Numbered from the stretch's first letter, positions 16,924-25,807 are shown. The stretch is 64,000 nt of DNA from UBA1127 sp034422455 (GCA_034422455.1 DAOUJQ010000008.1:62001-126000), one strand, 5' to 3'. The notes: generated by a model from the letters alone, not told the origin. Numbers and translations: made by a program.

Positions 16924-16959
16924 CCAGACAAAGGTATCATATCTGGTCGTGAACGTCAA
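16924..16959 (-). promoter_or_regulatory. Probable promoter of the tetrapyrrole operon with inverted repeat
   Basis: On the minus strand, TTGACG (16959-16954), a 17-base spacer and TACCTT (16936-16931). An imperfect dyad CCAGA-N13-TCTGG (16924-16946) covers the -10, as expected for a repressor or MerR-type site. The three AAATCT repeats would then lie in the 5' leader. Confidence 0.45.
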
Positions 16960-17115
16960 CACAGATGGGCTATGCCGGAGGTGTCCTCCAGCGTTGTACA
17001 ATTCTCATGTCTGGAGATCGTGCAGGGCGGCGGGGAAAGCAGACTTGGCACGCGCTGTGCCATGCCGGTCGTGGAGGCCGAAACGTAGCATGACGCGACG
17101 CGGTTTGGAGCGCCC

Positions 17116-17799
17116 ATGGACTTGTTTGGTCGTCTGCCATTGCTGTGGCAAAGCCCGGAACGCGACCGGGAGCGCCTGCTGAACCGGCTGCGCGTGCGGG
17201 GCTACAGCCCTCGCGTTGTCGACGCGATCGCCCGGACGCCCCGCGAGGCCATGGTGCCCGCCAGGTTCCGCCGTAAGGCCTATCGCGACGGCCCCCTCGG
17301 TATCGGCCACGGCCAGACCATCTCCCAGCCCACGATGGTCGCCATCATGACCAACGTGCTGGACCCCCAGCCGTGGGAGCGCATCCTGGAGATCGGCGCT
17401 GGCAGCGGCTATCAGGCGGCGGTCCTGTCCCACCTGTCGCGCGAAGTCGTGACCGTCGAGCGGGTCGCGGCCCTGGTGAAGACGGCGTCAGCCACCCTCG
17501 ATGCGCTTGGCTACGGCGACAAGGTGACCGTTCGCCGGACACACGACGAGCTGGGCTGCCCGGAAGAGGCGCCGTTCGACGCCATCATGGTGTCCGCGGG
17601 CGCGCCCAGACCGCCCTTGGCCCTGCTCGCTCAGTTGACGCCCACGGGACGGCTGCTGGTGCCGGTGGGCCCGCGTCGCGAGCAGCGGCTCCTTCTGCTG
17701 AAGCGGACGGGGGACGGCTACAGGACTCGCGACTTCGGCCCCTGCCGGTGGGTGCCTCTCGTGGGCCCCGGCGCGTGGCCGCCAGAGGATCTGGCCTAG
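17116..17799 (+). CDS. pcm: Protein-L-isoaspartate O-methyltransferase
   Basis: 227 residues. SAM-dependent enzyme that methylates isoaspartyl residues and so starts repair of aged proteins. Seen: the family-specific DGPLGIGHGQTISQPTMVA, the SAM site ILEIGAGSGYQAAVLSHLS, VVTVERVAALVKTA, and DAIMVSAGAPRPPLALLAQL. The ATG has GGAG six bases upstream. It is divergent from the tetrapyrrole operon, with 236 bases between the two starts. Downstream is a dispersed repeat and then argF. Confidence 0.95.
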   Translation: MDLFGRLPLLWQSPERDRERLLNRLRVRGYSPRVVDAIARTPREAMVPARFRRKAYRDGPLGIGHGQTISQPTMVAIMTNVLDPQPWERILEIGAGSGYQAAVLSHLSREVVTVERVAALVKTASATLDALGYGDKVTVRRTHDELGCPEEAPFDAIMVSAGAPRPPLALLAQLTPTGRLLVPVGPRREQRLLLLKRTGDGYRTRDFGPCRWVPLVGPGAWPPEDLA

Positions 17800-17814
17800 A
17801 GAACACGCTGTCCT

Positions 17815-17848
17815 CCGTTCGCCCTGAGGGAAATCGAAGGGTGAACGG
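17815..17848. repeat. Dispersed repeat, CCGTTCGCCCTGAGGG...GTGAACGG type
   Basis: An inverted-repeat element (CCGTTCGCCC...GGGTGAACGG) between pcm and argF. Related copies occur at 33851-33886 and, as a CCCTTCGACAGGCTCAGGG variant, at 28611, 28728, 28867, 33728 and 34100. Confidence 0.7.
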
Positions 17849-17897
17849 AGAGTGGTAGGGTTGGCGCTTCCCCCATGGCGTCCCGTTAGCCCCATGC

Positions 17898-17903
17898 TAT
17901 ACT
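17898..17903 (+). promoter_or_regulatory. -10 element of argF, possibly leaderless
   Basis: TATACT ends nine bases before the argF ATG, so transcription should start at or within a few bases of the start codon. No Shine-Dalgarno site fits between. No clear -35 is visible. Confidence 0.45.
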
Positions 17904-17912
17904 GTCTTGGCT

Positions 17913-18842
17913 ATGGCGGACCTGAAGGTGCAAACGAGGAATTTGCTCTCCGTGGCCGACCTGTCCCCGGCGGAGCTGTGCCGGATTGTGGAGCGCGCCC
18001 GGGACATCAAGCGCGCCCCGGACCCGGCCAGGCCGATGAAGGGAAAGACTGTCGCGCTCCTCTTCGAGAAGCCGTCGCTGCGCACCCGTGTCAGCTTTGA
18101 GATCGCCGCCGCCAACCTTGGCGGCAACTGCATCTACCTCAGCCCGCAGGAGGTCGGCATCGGCGCGCGGGAGGCCGTTAGCGACGTCGCGCAGGTGCTC
18201 TCCCGCTACGTCGATTGCATCGTCTACCGCTGCTTCTCCCACGCCATGCTGGTGGAGCTTGCCGAGTACGCCACCGTCCCCGTCATTAACGCCCTCTCCG
18301 AGGACGAGCACCCCTGCCAGACGCTCGCCGACCTGACGACGGTGCTTGAGCAGCGCGGGACCCTGTCCGGCACGACGCTGGCCTTCGTCGGCGACGGCAA
18401 CAACGTCGCCCGGAGCCTCGGCCTCGGCTGCGCCGCCGCCGGCATGCACTACCGCATCGCCGCCCCGGAGGGCTACGGCCTCACCGCCGACGACGAGGCC
18501 CGCATCGACGCCGTCGCCGCGGCCAACGGCGGCAGCGCCGCATTCCTGCGCGAGCCTGCCGAGGCCGTCGCCGGCGTGGACGTCGTCTACACCGATGTGT
18601 GGGCCAGCATGGGGCAGGAGGAGGAGGCCGCCGTCCGCAAGGAGGCCTTCCTCGGCTACCAGGTCAACCCCCAGCTCATGGCCCGCGCCGCCCCGGACGC
18701 CATCTTCATGCACGACCTGCCCGTCCACTACGGCGAGGAGGTCCCCCACGGCTTCCTGGACGGCCCCCAGTCCGTGGTCTTTGACCAGGCAGAGAACCGC
18801 CTGCACGCGCAGCAGGCGCTGCTGGAGGCCCTCCTTGGCTAG
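17913..18842 (+). CDS. argF: Ornithine carbamoyltransferase
   Basis: 309 residues. It makes citrulline from ornithine and carbamoyl phosphate. Seen: the carbamoyl-phosphate loop LLFEKPSLRTRVSFEIAA, EDEHPCQTLADL, FVGDGNNVARSLGLGCAAAG, and the ornithine motif YTDVWASMGQEEE. The usual HCLP motif near the C-terminus reads FMHDLPVHYGEE, so the ornithine-contacting Cys is an Asp. The length and other motifs favour OTC over aspartate carbamoyltransferase; a related acceptor amine is possible. The start is the ATG at 17913; the mRNA may be leaderless. Confidence 0.9.
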   Translation: MADLKVQTRNLLSVADLSPAELCRIVERARDIKRAPDPARPMKGKTVALLFEKPSLRTRVSFEIAAANLGGNCIYLSPQEVGIGAREAVSDVAQVLSRYVDCIVYRCFSHAMLVELAEYATVPVINALSEDEHPCQTLADLTTVLEQRGTLSGTTLAFVGDGNNVARSLGLGCAAAGMHYRIAAPEGYGLTADDEARIDAVAAANGGSAAFLREPAEAVAGVDVVYTDVWASMGQEEEAAVRKEAFLGYQVNPQLMARAAPDAIFMHDLPVHYGEEVPHGFLDGPQSVVFDQAENRLHAQQALLEALLG

Positions 18843-18894
18843 GGCTTCCGCAACGGCGGAGGACGCGGCTGCCGGACATGATGCAACCGGCGTC

Positions 18895-20217
18895 ATGCCC
18901 GTGGTGGCCATTGTCGGCCGCCCCAACGTCGGCAAGTCCACCCTCTTCAACCGCCTGACCGGCGAGCGCCGCGCCGTCGTCGCCGACGAGGCCGGCACCA
19001 CCCGCGACCGCGTTATCACCCCCGCCGAGGGCCCCACGCGCCGCTTCTTCCTCGTGGACACCGGCGGCATCGACCTCGGCGCTGGCGGCCCCATCGGCGG
19101 CAAAGTCTACCGGCAGGTGCGCGCGGCTCTGGAGGACGCCGACGTCATCGTCTTCCTCACCGACGCCGTGGACGGCCTGCAGCCCGCTGACGCGGAGATC
19201 GCCGACTCCCTCCGCCGCCTGAACGTGCCCATCGTCACCGCCGTCAACAAGAGCGAGGGCGCACGCCGCCGGTTCGCCTCCACCGAGTTCTTCAGCCTCG
19301 GCCTCAGCGAGCCCATCGCCGTCAGCGCCATCAAGGGTGAGGGCATGGACGACCTGCTGATGGCCGTCGAGGACCACCTGCCCCCCGGCACGGACGAGGA
19401 CCTGGACGAGGGCTTCCTCCGTCTGGCCATCGTCGGCCGTCCCAACGTCGGCAAGTCCAGCCTGATGAACGCCATCACCGGCGAGGAGCGCGCCATCGTC
19501 GACGAGGCGCCCGGCACCACGCGCGACTCGCTGGACGCCTGGGTCAGCTACGAAGGCCGTCCCCTCATGCTCATCGACACCGCCGGCATGCGCCGCCGCG
19601 GCCACATCGTCCCGGGGCCGGAGAAGTTCAGCGTCCTCCGATCGCTGCAGGCTATCGAGCGCTGCAACGTCGCTGTGCTCGTCATGGACGCCACGGAACT
19701 CGCCACGTCCCAGGACGTCCACGTGGCCGGCTACGTGCTGGAGTCCTATCACGCTATGCTCGTCGCCATCAACAAGTGGGACCTGGCCGAAGGCACCGGC
19801 CTGCGCCAGGACGACGTCATCCGCGAGGTCCGCAAGCGCCTCCACTGGGCGCCCTACGTGCCCATCCACTTCGTGTCGGCGCTGACCGGCGAGGGCTTGG
19901 CCGGCCTCCTGACGACGGCGCAGGAGCTCTACCGCGAGCAGGCAACGGAGGTCGGCGCCGCGGAGTTGAACACGATGCTCGTGGAAGCGATGGCCAAGCA
20001 CCCGCCCCGGTCGTTGGGACGCCGCAAGCTGCGCCTCTTCCGCGGCGAGCAGTCGCAGGTGCACCCTCTCGGCTTCACGCTCTACGTCAACAACCCGGAG
20101 ATCGTCCACTTCTCCTACCGCCGCTACCTGCTGAACACCATCCGCAACACCTTCGCCATCAGGCGCGTCCCGATCCGGCTGGAGTTCCGCAAGGGCGCGA
20201 GGAGGCGGGCGGCATGA
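18895..20217 (+). CDS. der: GTPase Der (EngA), ribosome biogenesis
   Basis: 440 residues with the Der-specific tandem of two G domains: AIVGRPNVGKSTLFNRLTG near residue 5 and AIVGRPNVGKSSLMNAITG near residue 180, each with DTGG or DTAG (G3) and NKxD-type (VNKSEG, INKWDL) motifs. The C-terminal KH-like domain includes RRKLRLFRGEQ, with VHFSYRRYLLNTIRNTF. It acts in 50S subunit assembly. The ATG at 18895 begins directly at MPVVAIVG but has little Shine-Dalgarno; an earlier non-ATG start near the argF stop cannot be excluded. It overlaps plsY as ATGA. Confidence 0.95.
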   Translation: MPVVAIVGRPNVGKSTLFNRLTGERRAVVADEAGTTRDRVITPAEGPTRRFFLVDTGGIDLGAGGPIGGKVYRQVRAALEDADVIVFLTDAVDGLQPADAEIADSLRRLNVPIVTAVNKSEGARRRFASTEFFSLGLSEPIAVSAIKGEGMDDLLMAVEDHLPPGTDEDLDEGFLRLAIVGRPNVGKSSLMNAITGEERAIVDEAPGTTRDSLDAWVSYEGRPLMLIDTAGMRRRGHIVPGPEKFSVLRSLQAIERCNVAVLVMDATELATSQDVHVAGYVLESYHAMLVAINKWDLAEGTGLRQDDVIREVRKRLHWAPYVPIHFVSALTGEGLAGLLTTAQELYREQATEVGAAELNTMLVEAMAKHPPRSLGRRKLRLFRGEQSQVHPLGFTLYVNNPEIVHFSYRRYLLNTIRNTFAIRRVPIRLEFRKGARRRAA

Positions 20218-20885
20218 GCGATCTCCTGCCTTTCATCGTGCTGCTGCCCGCGTCCTACCTGCTGGGCGCGGTCCCGTGGGGCCTGCTCATCGGCCGGTGG
20301 AGCAGCGGCGTCGATGTGCGGCAGACGGGCAGCGGCAACATCGGCAGCAGCAACGTCCTCCGCTCTGCCGGCGCGAAGGCCGCCGTGCTCGCCCTCGTCC
20401 TCGACGTTGCCAAGGGCGCCGTTCCCGTGCTGGCGGCGTTCCTTGTAGCCGGCGCGGCCAACCTCTCTGACGCGCAATCCTCGGGCCTGGCTGCGGGCGC
20501 GGCCCTGACGGCGCTGGCGGGACACAGCTGGCCGGTGTACCTGAAGTTCCAGGGCGGCAAGGGCGTCGCGACAGGCGTCGGCGGGCTGTTCGTGCTCTTC
20601 CCGTTGGGCGCGCTGACCGCGCTCCTGCTCGCCCTGGTGATCATGCGCCTGTCCCGGTACATCTCCCTCGGCAGCATGATCGGCGTCACCATCGGCGCGG
20701 GCTCCCTCATCGTCTTCTGGCTGCTTGGCGACTTCCACTGGTCATACGCGCTGCACGGCCTCGTCGGGTGGGCGATCATCGTCGGCAGGCACCACGGCAA
20801 CATCCGCCGCCTCATCTCCGGCACGGAGGCCAAGCTCGGAGAGGCCGCGTCGCAATCGCCCCCGCAAGTGCAGCCAGAGGCATAG
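20214..20885 (+). CDS. plsY: Acyl-phosphate:glycerol-3-phosphate acyltransferase
   Basis: 223 residues, an integral membrane enzyme with about five hydrophobic segments, making lysophosphatidate from acyl-phosphate and G3P. The three PlsY cytosolic motifs are present: TGSGNIGSSNVLR, GHSWPVYLKFQGGKGVATG and RHHGNIRRLISGTEAKLG. It is paired with gpsA, which makes its substrate, and overlaps der by four bases, so der-plsY-gpsA is one unit. Confidence 0.95.
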   Translation: MSDLLPFIVLLPASYLLGAVPWGLLIGRWSSGVDVRQTGSGNIGSSNVLRSAGAKAAVLALVLDVAKGAVPVLAAFLVAGAANLSDAQSSGLAAGAALTALAGHSWPVYLKFQGGKGVATGVGGLFVLFPLGALTALLLALVIMRLSRYISLGSMIGVTIGAGSLIVFWLLGDFHWSYALHGLVGWAIIVGRHHGNIRRLISGTEAKLGEAASQSPPQVQPEA

Positions 20886-20887
20886 CG

Positions 20888-21904
20888 ATGACCCGCGCGA
20901 CGGTGGTGGGGACGACGAGTTGGGGGACGACGCTGGGCATCCTGCTGGCCCGCCGCGGCATCCCCGTCGCCCTCCTCGCCCGGACTGCTGAAGAGGCCGG
21001 CACCCTCAACAGCGACCGTGAAAACCGCCGCCTGCTCCCCGGCGCTGCGTTCCCGGACGCGCTCACCGCCGCGTCGGACGCATCCGCAGCGCTGGACGGC
21101 GCCGACCTGGTGGTGCTCGCCACGCCCGCCCAACGCCTCCGCGAGAACCTCTCAGCGTTCCGGTCAGCAATTGGCGGTGACACCGTCGTCCTGAGCGCGA
21201 TCAAGGGCCTGGAGCGGGCGACCGGCAAGCCCATGACCGAGGTCCTGCGCGAAGAGCTGCCGGGCGTTTCCGACAGCCGCGTATGCGTCCTCTCCGGCCC
21301 CAACCTCTCCCAGGAAGTCGTCGAGGACAAGCCCTCATCCACCGTCATTGCGTCCAGGGACGCCGCCGTGGCCGCGTGGGTGCAGGAGCTCTACTACTCC
21401 CCCGCATTCCGCGTCTACACCAATGACGACGTCGTCGGCGTGGAGTTGGGGGGCGCGCTCAAGAACGCCATCACCATCGCCGCGGGGATCAGTGACGGCC
21501 TTGGCTACGGCGCCAACGCCAAGGCGGCCCTGGTCACACGGGGTCTGGCGGAGGTCACCCGCCTCGGCGTGGCCTGCGGCGCGCGGCCCCTCACCCTCTC
21601 CGGTCTCTCCGGTCTCGGAGACATGGCCGCCAGCTGCTTCAGCAATCTAAGCCGCAACCGCTACGTGGGCGAGCAGGTCGGCATGGGGGTGCCGCTCCAA
21701 CAGGTGCTGGACGGCATGGTCCACGTAGCGGAGGGTGTGGACACCATCGCGGCGGCGCTGATGCTCGCCGGCAGGCAGGGCATCGAGATGCCCATTACAG
21801 AGGTGACCTCACGCATCCTGTTCGACGGTGTGGACCCCCGCGAGGCCACGACGTGGCTGCTCAACCGGACCCCCGGACACGAGTGGCCGTCCGAGCTGAA
21901 CTAG
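20888..21904 (+). CDS. gpsA: Glycerol-3-phosphate dehydrogenase [NAD(P)+]
   Basis: 338 residues. It reduces dihydroxyacetone phosphate to G3P for phospholipids. Seen: the N-terminal Rossmann start TVVGTTSWGTTLGILLARRG, SAIKGLERATGKPMTEVL, SGPNLSQEVVEDKPSSTV, the catalytic Lys in GVELGGALKNAITIAAGI, and TLSGLSGLGDMAASCFSNLS. The dinucleotide turn is GTTSWG instead of the common GAGSWG. Its stop codon TAG overlaps the stop of the convergent prmA on the other strand. Confidence 0.95.
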   Translation: MTRATVVGTTSWGTTLGILLARRGIPVALLARTAEEAGTLNSDRENRRLLPGAAFPDALTAASDASAALDGADLVVLATPAQRLRENLSAFRSAIGGDTVVLSAIKGLERATGKPMTEVLREELPGVSDSRVCVLSGPNLSQEVVEDKPSSTVIASRDAAVAAWVQELYYSPAFRVYTNDDVVGVELGGALKNAITIAAGISDGLGYGANAKAALVTRGLAEVTRLGVACGARPLTLSGLSGLGDMAASCFSNLSRNRYVGEQVGMGVPLQQVLDGMVHVAEGVDTIAAALMLAGRQGIEMPITEVTSRILFDGVDPREATTWLLNRTPGHEWPSELN

Positions 21905-22797
21905 CCCCGCCGGAAGCACAGCGCCAGCCAGTCCTCGGTCTGCTGCGTTTCGAGTTCCACGAACCCCGCGTTCCGCATAGCCTCCCGGACCTCGTCGCCC
22001 CGCTCCTCGAGCACGCCGGAGGCGATGAGCACGCCATCCGGCCTGAGGGCGGCCACTAGCTCGCCCGCCAGCTCGACGAGCACCTTCGCGGAGATGTTCG
22101 CCACCGTCAAGTCCAACCTCTCCGCCTCCGGGTGCGGCAGCGTGCCCCTTGCGATGCGGACACGCCGCGACAGTCCCGCAGCCTTCAGGTTCCGCCGCGA
22201 CGCGCGGACCGCGTCGGCCTCCGTGTCCAGCGCCAGCGCCCAGTCTGCGCCCAGCAACAGCGCCGCCTGCGCCAGCAGCCCGGAGCCCGTCCCCAGGTCC
22301 AGGATGCGCATGCCGGGCTTCACCCGGCGCTCCAGTTGCTCCAGGCACATACGGGTTGTGGGGTGGTGGCCCGTGCCGAAGGCCAGCCCCGGGTCCAGGG
22401 TGATCTCGATGTCGCCTTCTTGGGCCTCACGCTCATGCCATGTCGGCCGCACCACCAGGCGCTTGCCGATGCGGAGGGGCCTGAAGTGCGCCTTCCAGGC
22501 CTCTTCCCACTCCCACGGCGATACGGTGCGGACCTCAAGTGGAGAAACGGGCTTGATCAGGCCCATGAGCTGCACTCCCGCCTGAATGCGCGCGACCCTG
22601 TCGCCGGAGCGCCGGTCCTGCGGCACGTAGACACGCACCATGACAGGGCTGCCCTCGGGAGCGGGCTCACCCTCGTCCGGGTTGAAGCCGCCCGCCTCTT
22701 CGACCACGACCTGCCGCCGGCTGTAGCGCTGGAAGAGCTCCACAAGCGGCTCGACGAGCTCCGGGGAGGCTTCGACGCTCAGCTCTAACCAGTCCAC
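21901..22797 (-). CDS. prmA: Ribosomal protein L11 methyltransferase
   Basis: 298 residues. It trimethylates ribosomal protein L11. Seen: WLELSVEASPELVEPLVELF, EEAWKAHFRPLRIGKRLVV, DPGLAFGTGHHPTTRMCLEQ and MRILDLGTGSGLLAQAALLL for SAM, then LTVANISAKVLVELA. The start is GTG at 22797, with GGAGG seven bases upstream, giving the usual VDWLEL N-terminus. It follows dnaJ on the same strand (96 bases), an arrangement seen in many bacteria. Confidence 0.95.
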   Translation of the reverse strand: MDWLELSVEASPELVEPLVELFQRYSRRQVVVEEAGGFNPDEGEPAPEGSPVMVRVYVPQDRRSGDRVARIQAGVQLMGLIKPVSPLEVRTVSPWEWEEAWKAHFRPLRIGKRLVVRPTWHEREAQEGDIEITLDPGLAFGTGHHPTTRMCLEQLERRVKPGMRILDLGTGSGLLAQAALLLGADWALALDTEADAVRASRRNLKAAGLSRRVRIARGTLPHPEAERLDLTVANISAKVLVELAGELVAALRPDGVLIASGVLEERGDEVREAMRNAGFVELETQQTEDWLALCFRRG

Positions 22798-22893
22798 GTG
22801 GATGCCTCCGGGGCGCACGGCGCCAGGGGTCCTGCCTCTGTGTTGGGGAGAAGAGTGCAACCGGGCGTGTTCTGTTCTGGGAGCATGAGAGGG

Positions 22894-24039
22894 CTAGGTG
22901 CTCTCACCCGTCAGGACGTCCTTTAGCTTGCGAAACCATTCCTTCATGCTGCCGGACGCGTTGGCTTCCTCGTCTTCTTCCAGGGAGTCCGAGAGTTCCT
23001 CGAAGAGCTCCCGTGTGCGGGCGCTCATCTTCTGCGGCGTCACGACGCTGACAATGCCGACGAGGTCGCCGGACCGGCCGTTGTGGATGTTCGGCACACC
23101 CCTGCCGCGCTTCCTGAGGATTGCGCCGTTCTGCACCCCTGCGGGGACATCGAACGTCTCCAGCTCGCCGTCCAGCATTGGCACCTCGATGGTTGTCCCA
23201 AGGGCGGCGTTGGCCACGTTCAGCGGAAGGTTGAAGACCAGGTGCTCCTTGTCGCGGCGGAAGAACGGGTGCGGCTTCACGGAAAGGCTCACAAAGACGT
23301 CGCCGGGACGCCCGCCGTTGACGCCGGCGTCTCCCTCGCCCGCCAGCCGGACGCGCATGCCGTCCTCCACGCCGGCGGGAACGTTCACCATGACCTTGCG
23401 GGTTGACCGCTCGCGTCCGCTGGCCCTGCAGGCGGGGCAGGGCGTTTGGATGGTCTGGCCCCGCCCGTGGCAGGCGGGGCATCCAACCACCTGCACAAAC
23501 TGGCCGAAAATGCTGTTCTGCGCCCTGCGGACCTGGCCGGAGCCCCCGCAGTTGGAGCACTGCTCCTTGCCGGTGCCGGGGGCTGCCAGGTCGCCCTGGC
23601 ACGTGGAGCAGATCTCCTGCCGGTTGATCTGGACCTCCCGTTCGACGCCCAGTGCGGCATCCTCGAAGCTGATGGTCATCGAGTATTGCAGGTCGCGGCC
23701 CTTGGCCGGCGCGTTGGGCTGGCTGCGGAAACCGCCGAAGAAGGCATCGAAGATGTCCCCGACACCGCCGGGGAAGTCGAACCCGTCGAACCCACGCCCG
23801 AACCCGCCGTTGGGGTCGATGTCCACCCTGCCGAACCGGTCGTACATCTGGCGCTTCTGCGGGTCAATGAGGACCTGGTACGCCTCGTTGATCTCTTTGA
23901 AGCGCTCCGCAGCGTCCTTGGCCCTGTTGCGGTCCGGGTGCCACTCCATGGCGAGACCGCGAAAGGCACGGCGGATCTGCTCCTCCGTCGCGTCGCGGGG
24001 CACACCCAGGAGATTGTAGTAGTCCTTCTGCGCTGCCAT
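22894..24039 (-). CDS. dnaJ: Chaperone protein DnaJ
   Basis: 381 residues. J domain 1-70 with DYYNLLGVPRDATEEQIRRA and the HPD motif in AMEWHPDRNRA; a Gly/Phe region (GGFGRGFDGFDFPGGVGDIF); four zinc motifs CSTCQG, CSNCGGSG, CPACHGRG and CPACRASG; and the C-terminal substrate domains. It is the co-chaperone that stimulates DnaK ATPase. In the first zinc motif the usual CxGxG spacing is altered (CQGDLAAPGTG). It is cotranscribed with hrcA and grpE; dnaK is not in the window. Confidence 0.96.
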   Translation of the reverse strand: MAAQKDYYNLLGVPRDATEEQIRRAFRGLAMEWHPDRNRAKDAAERFKEINEAYQVLIDPQKRQMYDRFGRVDIDPNGGFGRGFDGFDFPGGVGDIFDAFFGGFRSQPNAPAKGRDLQYSMTISFEDAALGVEREVQINRQEICSTCQGDLAAPGTGKEQCSNCGGSGQVRRAQNSIFGQFVQVVGCPACHGRGQTIQTPCPACRASGRERSTRKVMVNVPAGVEDGMRVRLAGEGDAGVNGGRPGDVFVSLSVKPHPFFRRDKEHLVFNLPLNVANAALGTTIEVPMLDGELETFDVPAGVQNGAILRKRGRGVPNIHNGRSGDLVGIVSVVTPQKMSARTRELFEELSDSLEEDEEANASGSMKEWFRKLKDVLTGEST

Positions 24040-24137
24040 TGGATTGAGCGGCTTCCTGTCGATAGCGTGCTGAATACGGGCACAGATACCGCCCTATTGT
24101 ATCACGGGAAGCTTGGCGCGGGACGCCGGGATGGGTG

Positions 24138-24740
24138 CTAGGGAGTCGAGTCGGCGGAGTCCTGCTCCCGGTCGTCGCCGGCCGGAACGCTGCCGTTGCC
24201 GACCGTCACCAGCGCCGGCCGGAGGAGGCGGCCGCCCGCGGTGTAGCCGCGCTGGACGGCGTCCATGATCTTGCCCGCCTCGCCGTCCACCTCGGAGATG
24301 GCCTGGTGCAGCGTCGGGTCGAACTGCTGCCCCGGCGAGGCATCGACCGCCTCCAGCCCTCGCGCGATCAGCAGCGTTTCCAGCTTCTTGTACACCAGCC
24401 ACATGCCTTCAATCCAGGTGAGGGGAAGGAGGTTGGCCGGGACCGTGGAGAAGGCCCTCTCGAAGTCGTCCAAAACAGTGAGGGTCTGTTGCATCAGCGA
24501 CGCCGAGGCGAACTGGACCAATTCCTCCTGGTCGCGTTCCACCTGCTTGCGGAAGTTCTGCAGGTCGGCCTGGGCGCGCTGCCAGTTTGCGAGGTAGCGC
24601 TGGGCGCGCTCTTCCAGCTCCTGCACGCGCGCGGCCAAGTCCTCGGCGTTGGCTTCCGCCGCCGGGTCTTCTTCGGGGGAATGGTTTGGGGCCTCCGGTG
24701 CGTCGCCCGTGGCCCCAGCTTCTGCGTCCTGCCGTTCCAT
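24138..24740 (-). CDS. grpE: Nucleotide exchange factor GrpE
   Basis: 200 residues. An acidic disordered N-terminus (1-40), a long coiled coil (DLAARVQELEERAQRYLANW, then AQADLQNFRKQVERDQEELV), and the beta domain with FDPTLHQAISEVD and GYTAGGRLLRPALVTVGNG. It releases ADP from DnaK. It lies seven bases after the hrcA stop in the heat-shock operon. Confidence 0.96.
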   Translation of the reverse strand: MERQDAEAGATGDAPEAPNHSPEEDPAAEANAEDLAARVQELEERAQRYLANWQRAQADLQNFRKQVERDQEELVQFASASLMQQTLTVLDDFERAFSTVPANLLPLTWIEGMWLVYKKLETLLIARGLEAVDASPGQQFDPTLHQAISEVDGEAGKIMDAVQRGYTAGGRLLRPALVTVGNGSVPAGDDREQDSADSTP

Positions 24741-24747
24741 GGCGCTC

Positions 24748-25779
24748 CTAGTGGGCGATCCCCACCTCTTCCAGCATGCCGCTCATCAGCGACGATACGT
24801 AGTGGACGCCGGCAATCGAGCGCTCATAGTGCATGCGCATGGGGCCGACGATGCTCACGGTGCCGAAGACCTGCCCCCTGGCGCCGTAGCGCGTGATGAC
24901 GAGGCTCATCGGCTTGAGGGCGTCCTCATGGTTTTCTTCGCCGATGAGGATGCGCATTTCGCCGACGCCGGGGCGCTCCATGAGGACTGCATGCGCCAAC
25001 CGGCGGCTTTCGAGGGCGTCTATGAGGCCGCGGACCTGGGAGCCGCCGTTGAACTCGGGCTGCTCCACGAGGTGGCGGAGGCCCTCGACGATGTAGTCGG
25101 CGAAGGCGGCGTTGTCCTCTTCCTCGAGGATGCGGAGCGTCGTGTCCAGCACGTCGCGCTCCAGGGGCGAGTCGGCGATGTCGCGGCCGCGCACGTCGTC
25201 GTAGGAGAGGCCGCGGACACGGCTGTTGAGCTTGTTCGCGAGGGCGGTGAGGTCGTCCTCGGAGACGGGTTCGGCCAGGGGGACGAGCTCCTTGCGCAGC
25301 CGCGCCTCCTGCAGCACGAGCACCTGCATGATCAGCAGCTCGTCCAGGTACACGAGCTGGAGGTTGCGGACACGGGTCTGGACGGTGCGCGGCATGCTGA
25401 CGAGGGCCATATTGCCGGCAAGCTGGGCCAGGAGGCGGGCGGACAGGCGCGCCCATACGTCGACGTCCCGGCCGGCGCCGGTGAGCTGCGAGCGGATGCT
25501 GCGCCGGACGCCGAGGGGGAGCTCCGGCGTGCCCGTGAGCGCCTCCACGTAGTAGCGGTAGCCGCGGTCCGTGGGGACGCCGCCCGCCGAGTGGTGCGGC
25601 CGGTTGATGTAGCCCTCTTCCTCCAGGACGGCCATTTCATGGCGGACGGTGGCCGGGCTGACGTCCAGGCCGGAGTGGCGGGTGACCACCTCCGACGGGA
25701 CGGGCGCCGCCGTCTCGACGTGCTGGGAGAGGATGAGCTTGAGGATGGTCTCCTGTCTGGCGGTCAGTCCTGGAGGCAT
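24748..25779 (-). CDS. hrcA: Heat-inducible transcription repressor HrcA
   Basis: 343 residues. N-terminal winged helix: LTARQETILKLILSQHVETA, SGLDVSPATVRHEMAVLEEE, GYINRPHHSAGGVPTDRGYR. C-terminal GAF-like part ends IVGPMRMHYERSIAGVHYVS. In other bacteria it binds CIRCE (TTAGCACTC-N9-GAGTGCTAA). I see no CIRCE in the 140 bases upstream, so the operator here may differ or lie elsewhere. First gene of hrcA-grpE-dnaJ-prmA. Confidence 0.95.
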   Translation of the reverse strand: MPPGLTARQETILKLILSQHVETAAPVPSEVVTRHSGLDVSPATVRHEMAVLEEEGYINRPHHSAGGVPTDRGYRYYVEALTGTPELPLGVRRSIRSQLTGAGRDVDVWARLSARLLAQLAGNMALVSMPRTVQTRVRNLQLVYLDELLIMQVLVLQEARLRKELVPLAEPVSEDDLTALANKLNSRVRGLSYDDVRGRDIADSPLERDVLDTTLRILEEEDNAAFADYIVEGLRHLVEQPEFNGGSQVRGLIDALESRRLAHAVLMERPGVGEMRILIGEENHEDALKPMSLVITRYGARGQVFGTVSIVGPMRMHYERSIAGVHYVSSLMSGMLEEVGIAH

Positions 25780-25807
25780 GGCTGCCCTCTTGGGATGGCT
25801 AGCCAGG

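Noticed and set aside
16934..16959. Alternative promoter using TATGAT with the same TTGACG
   Set aside because: The spacer would be only 12 bases; the 17-base spacing to TACCTT is preferred.
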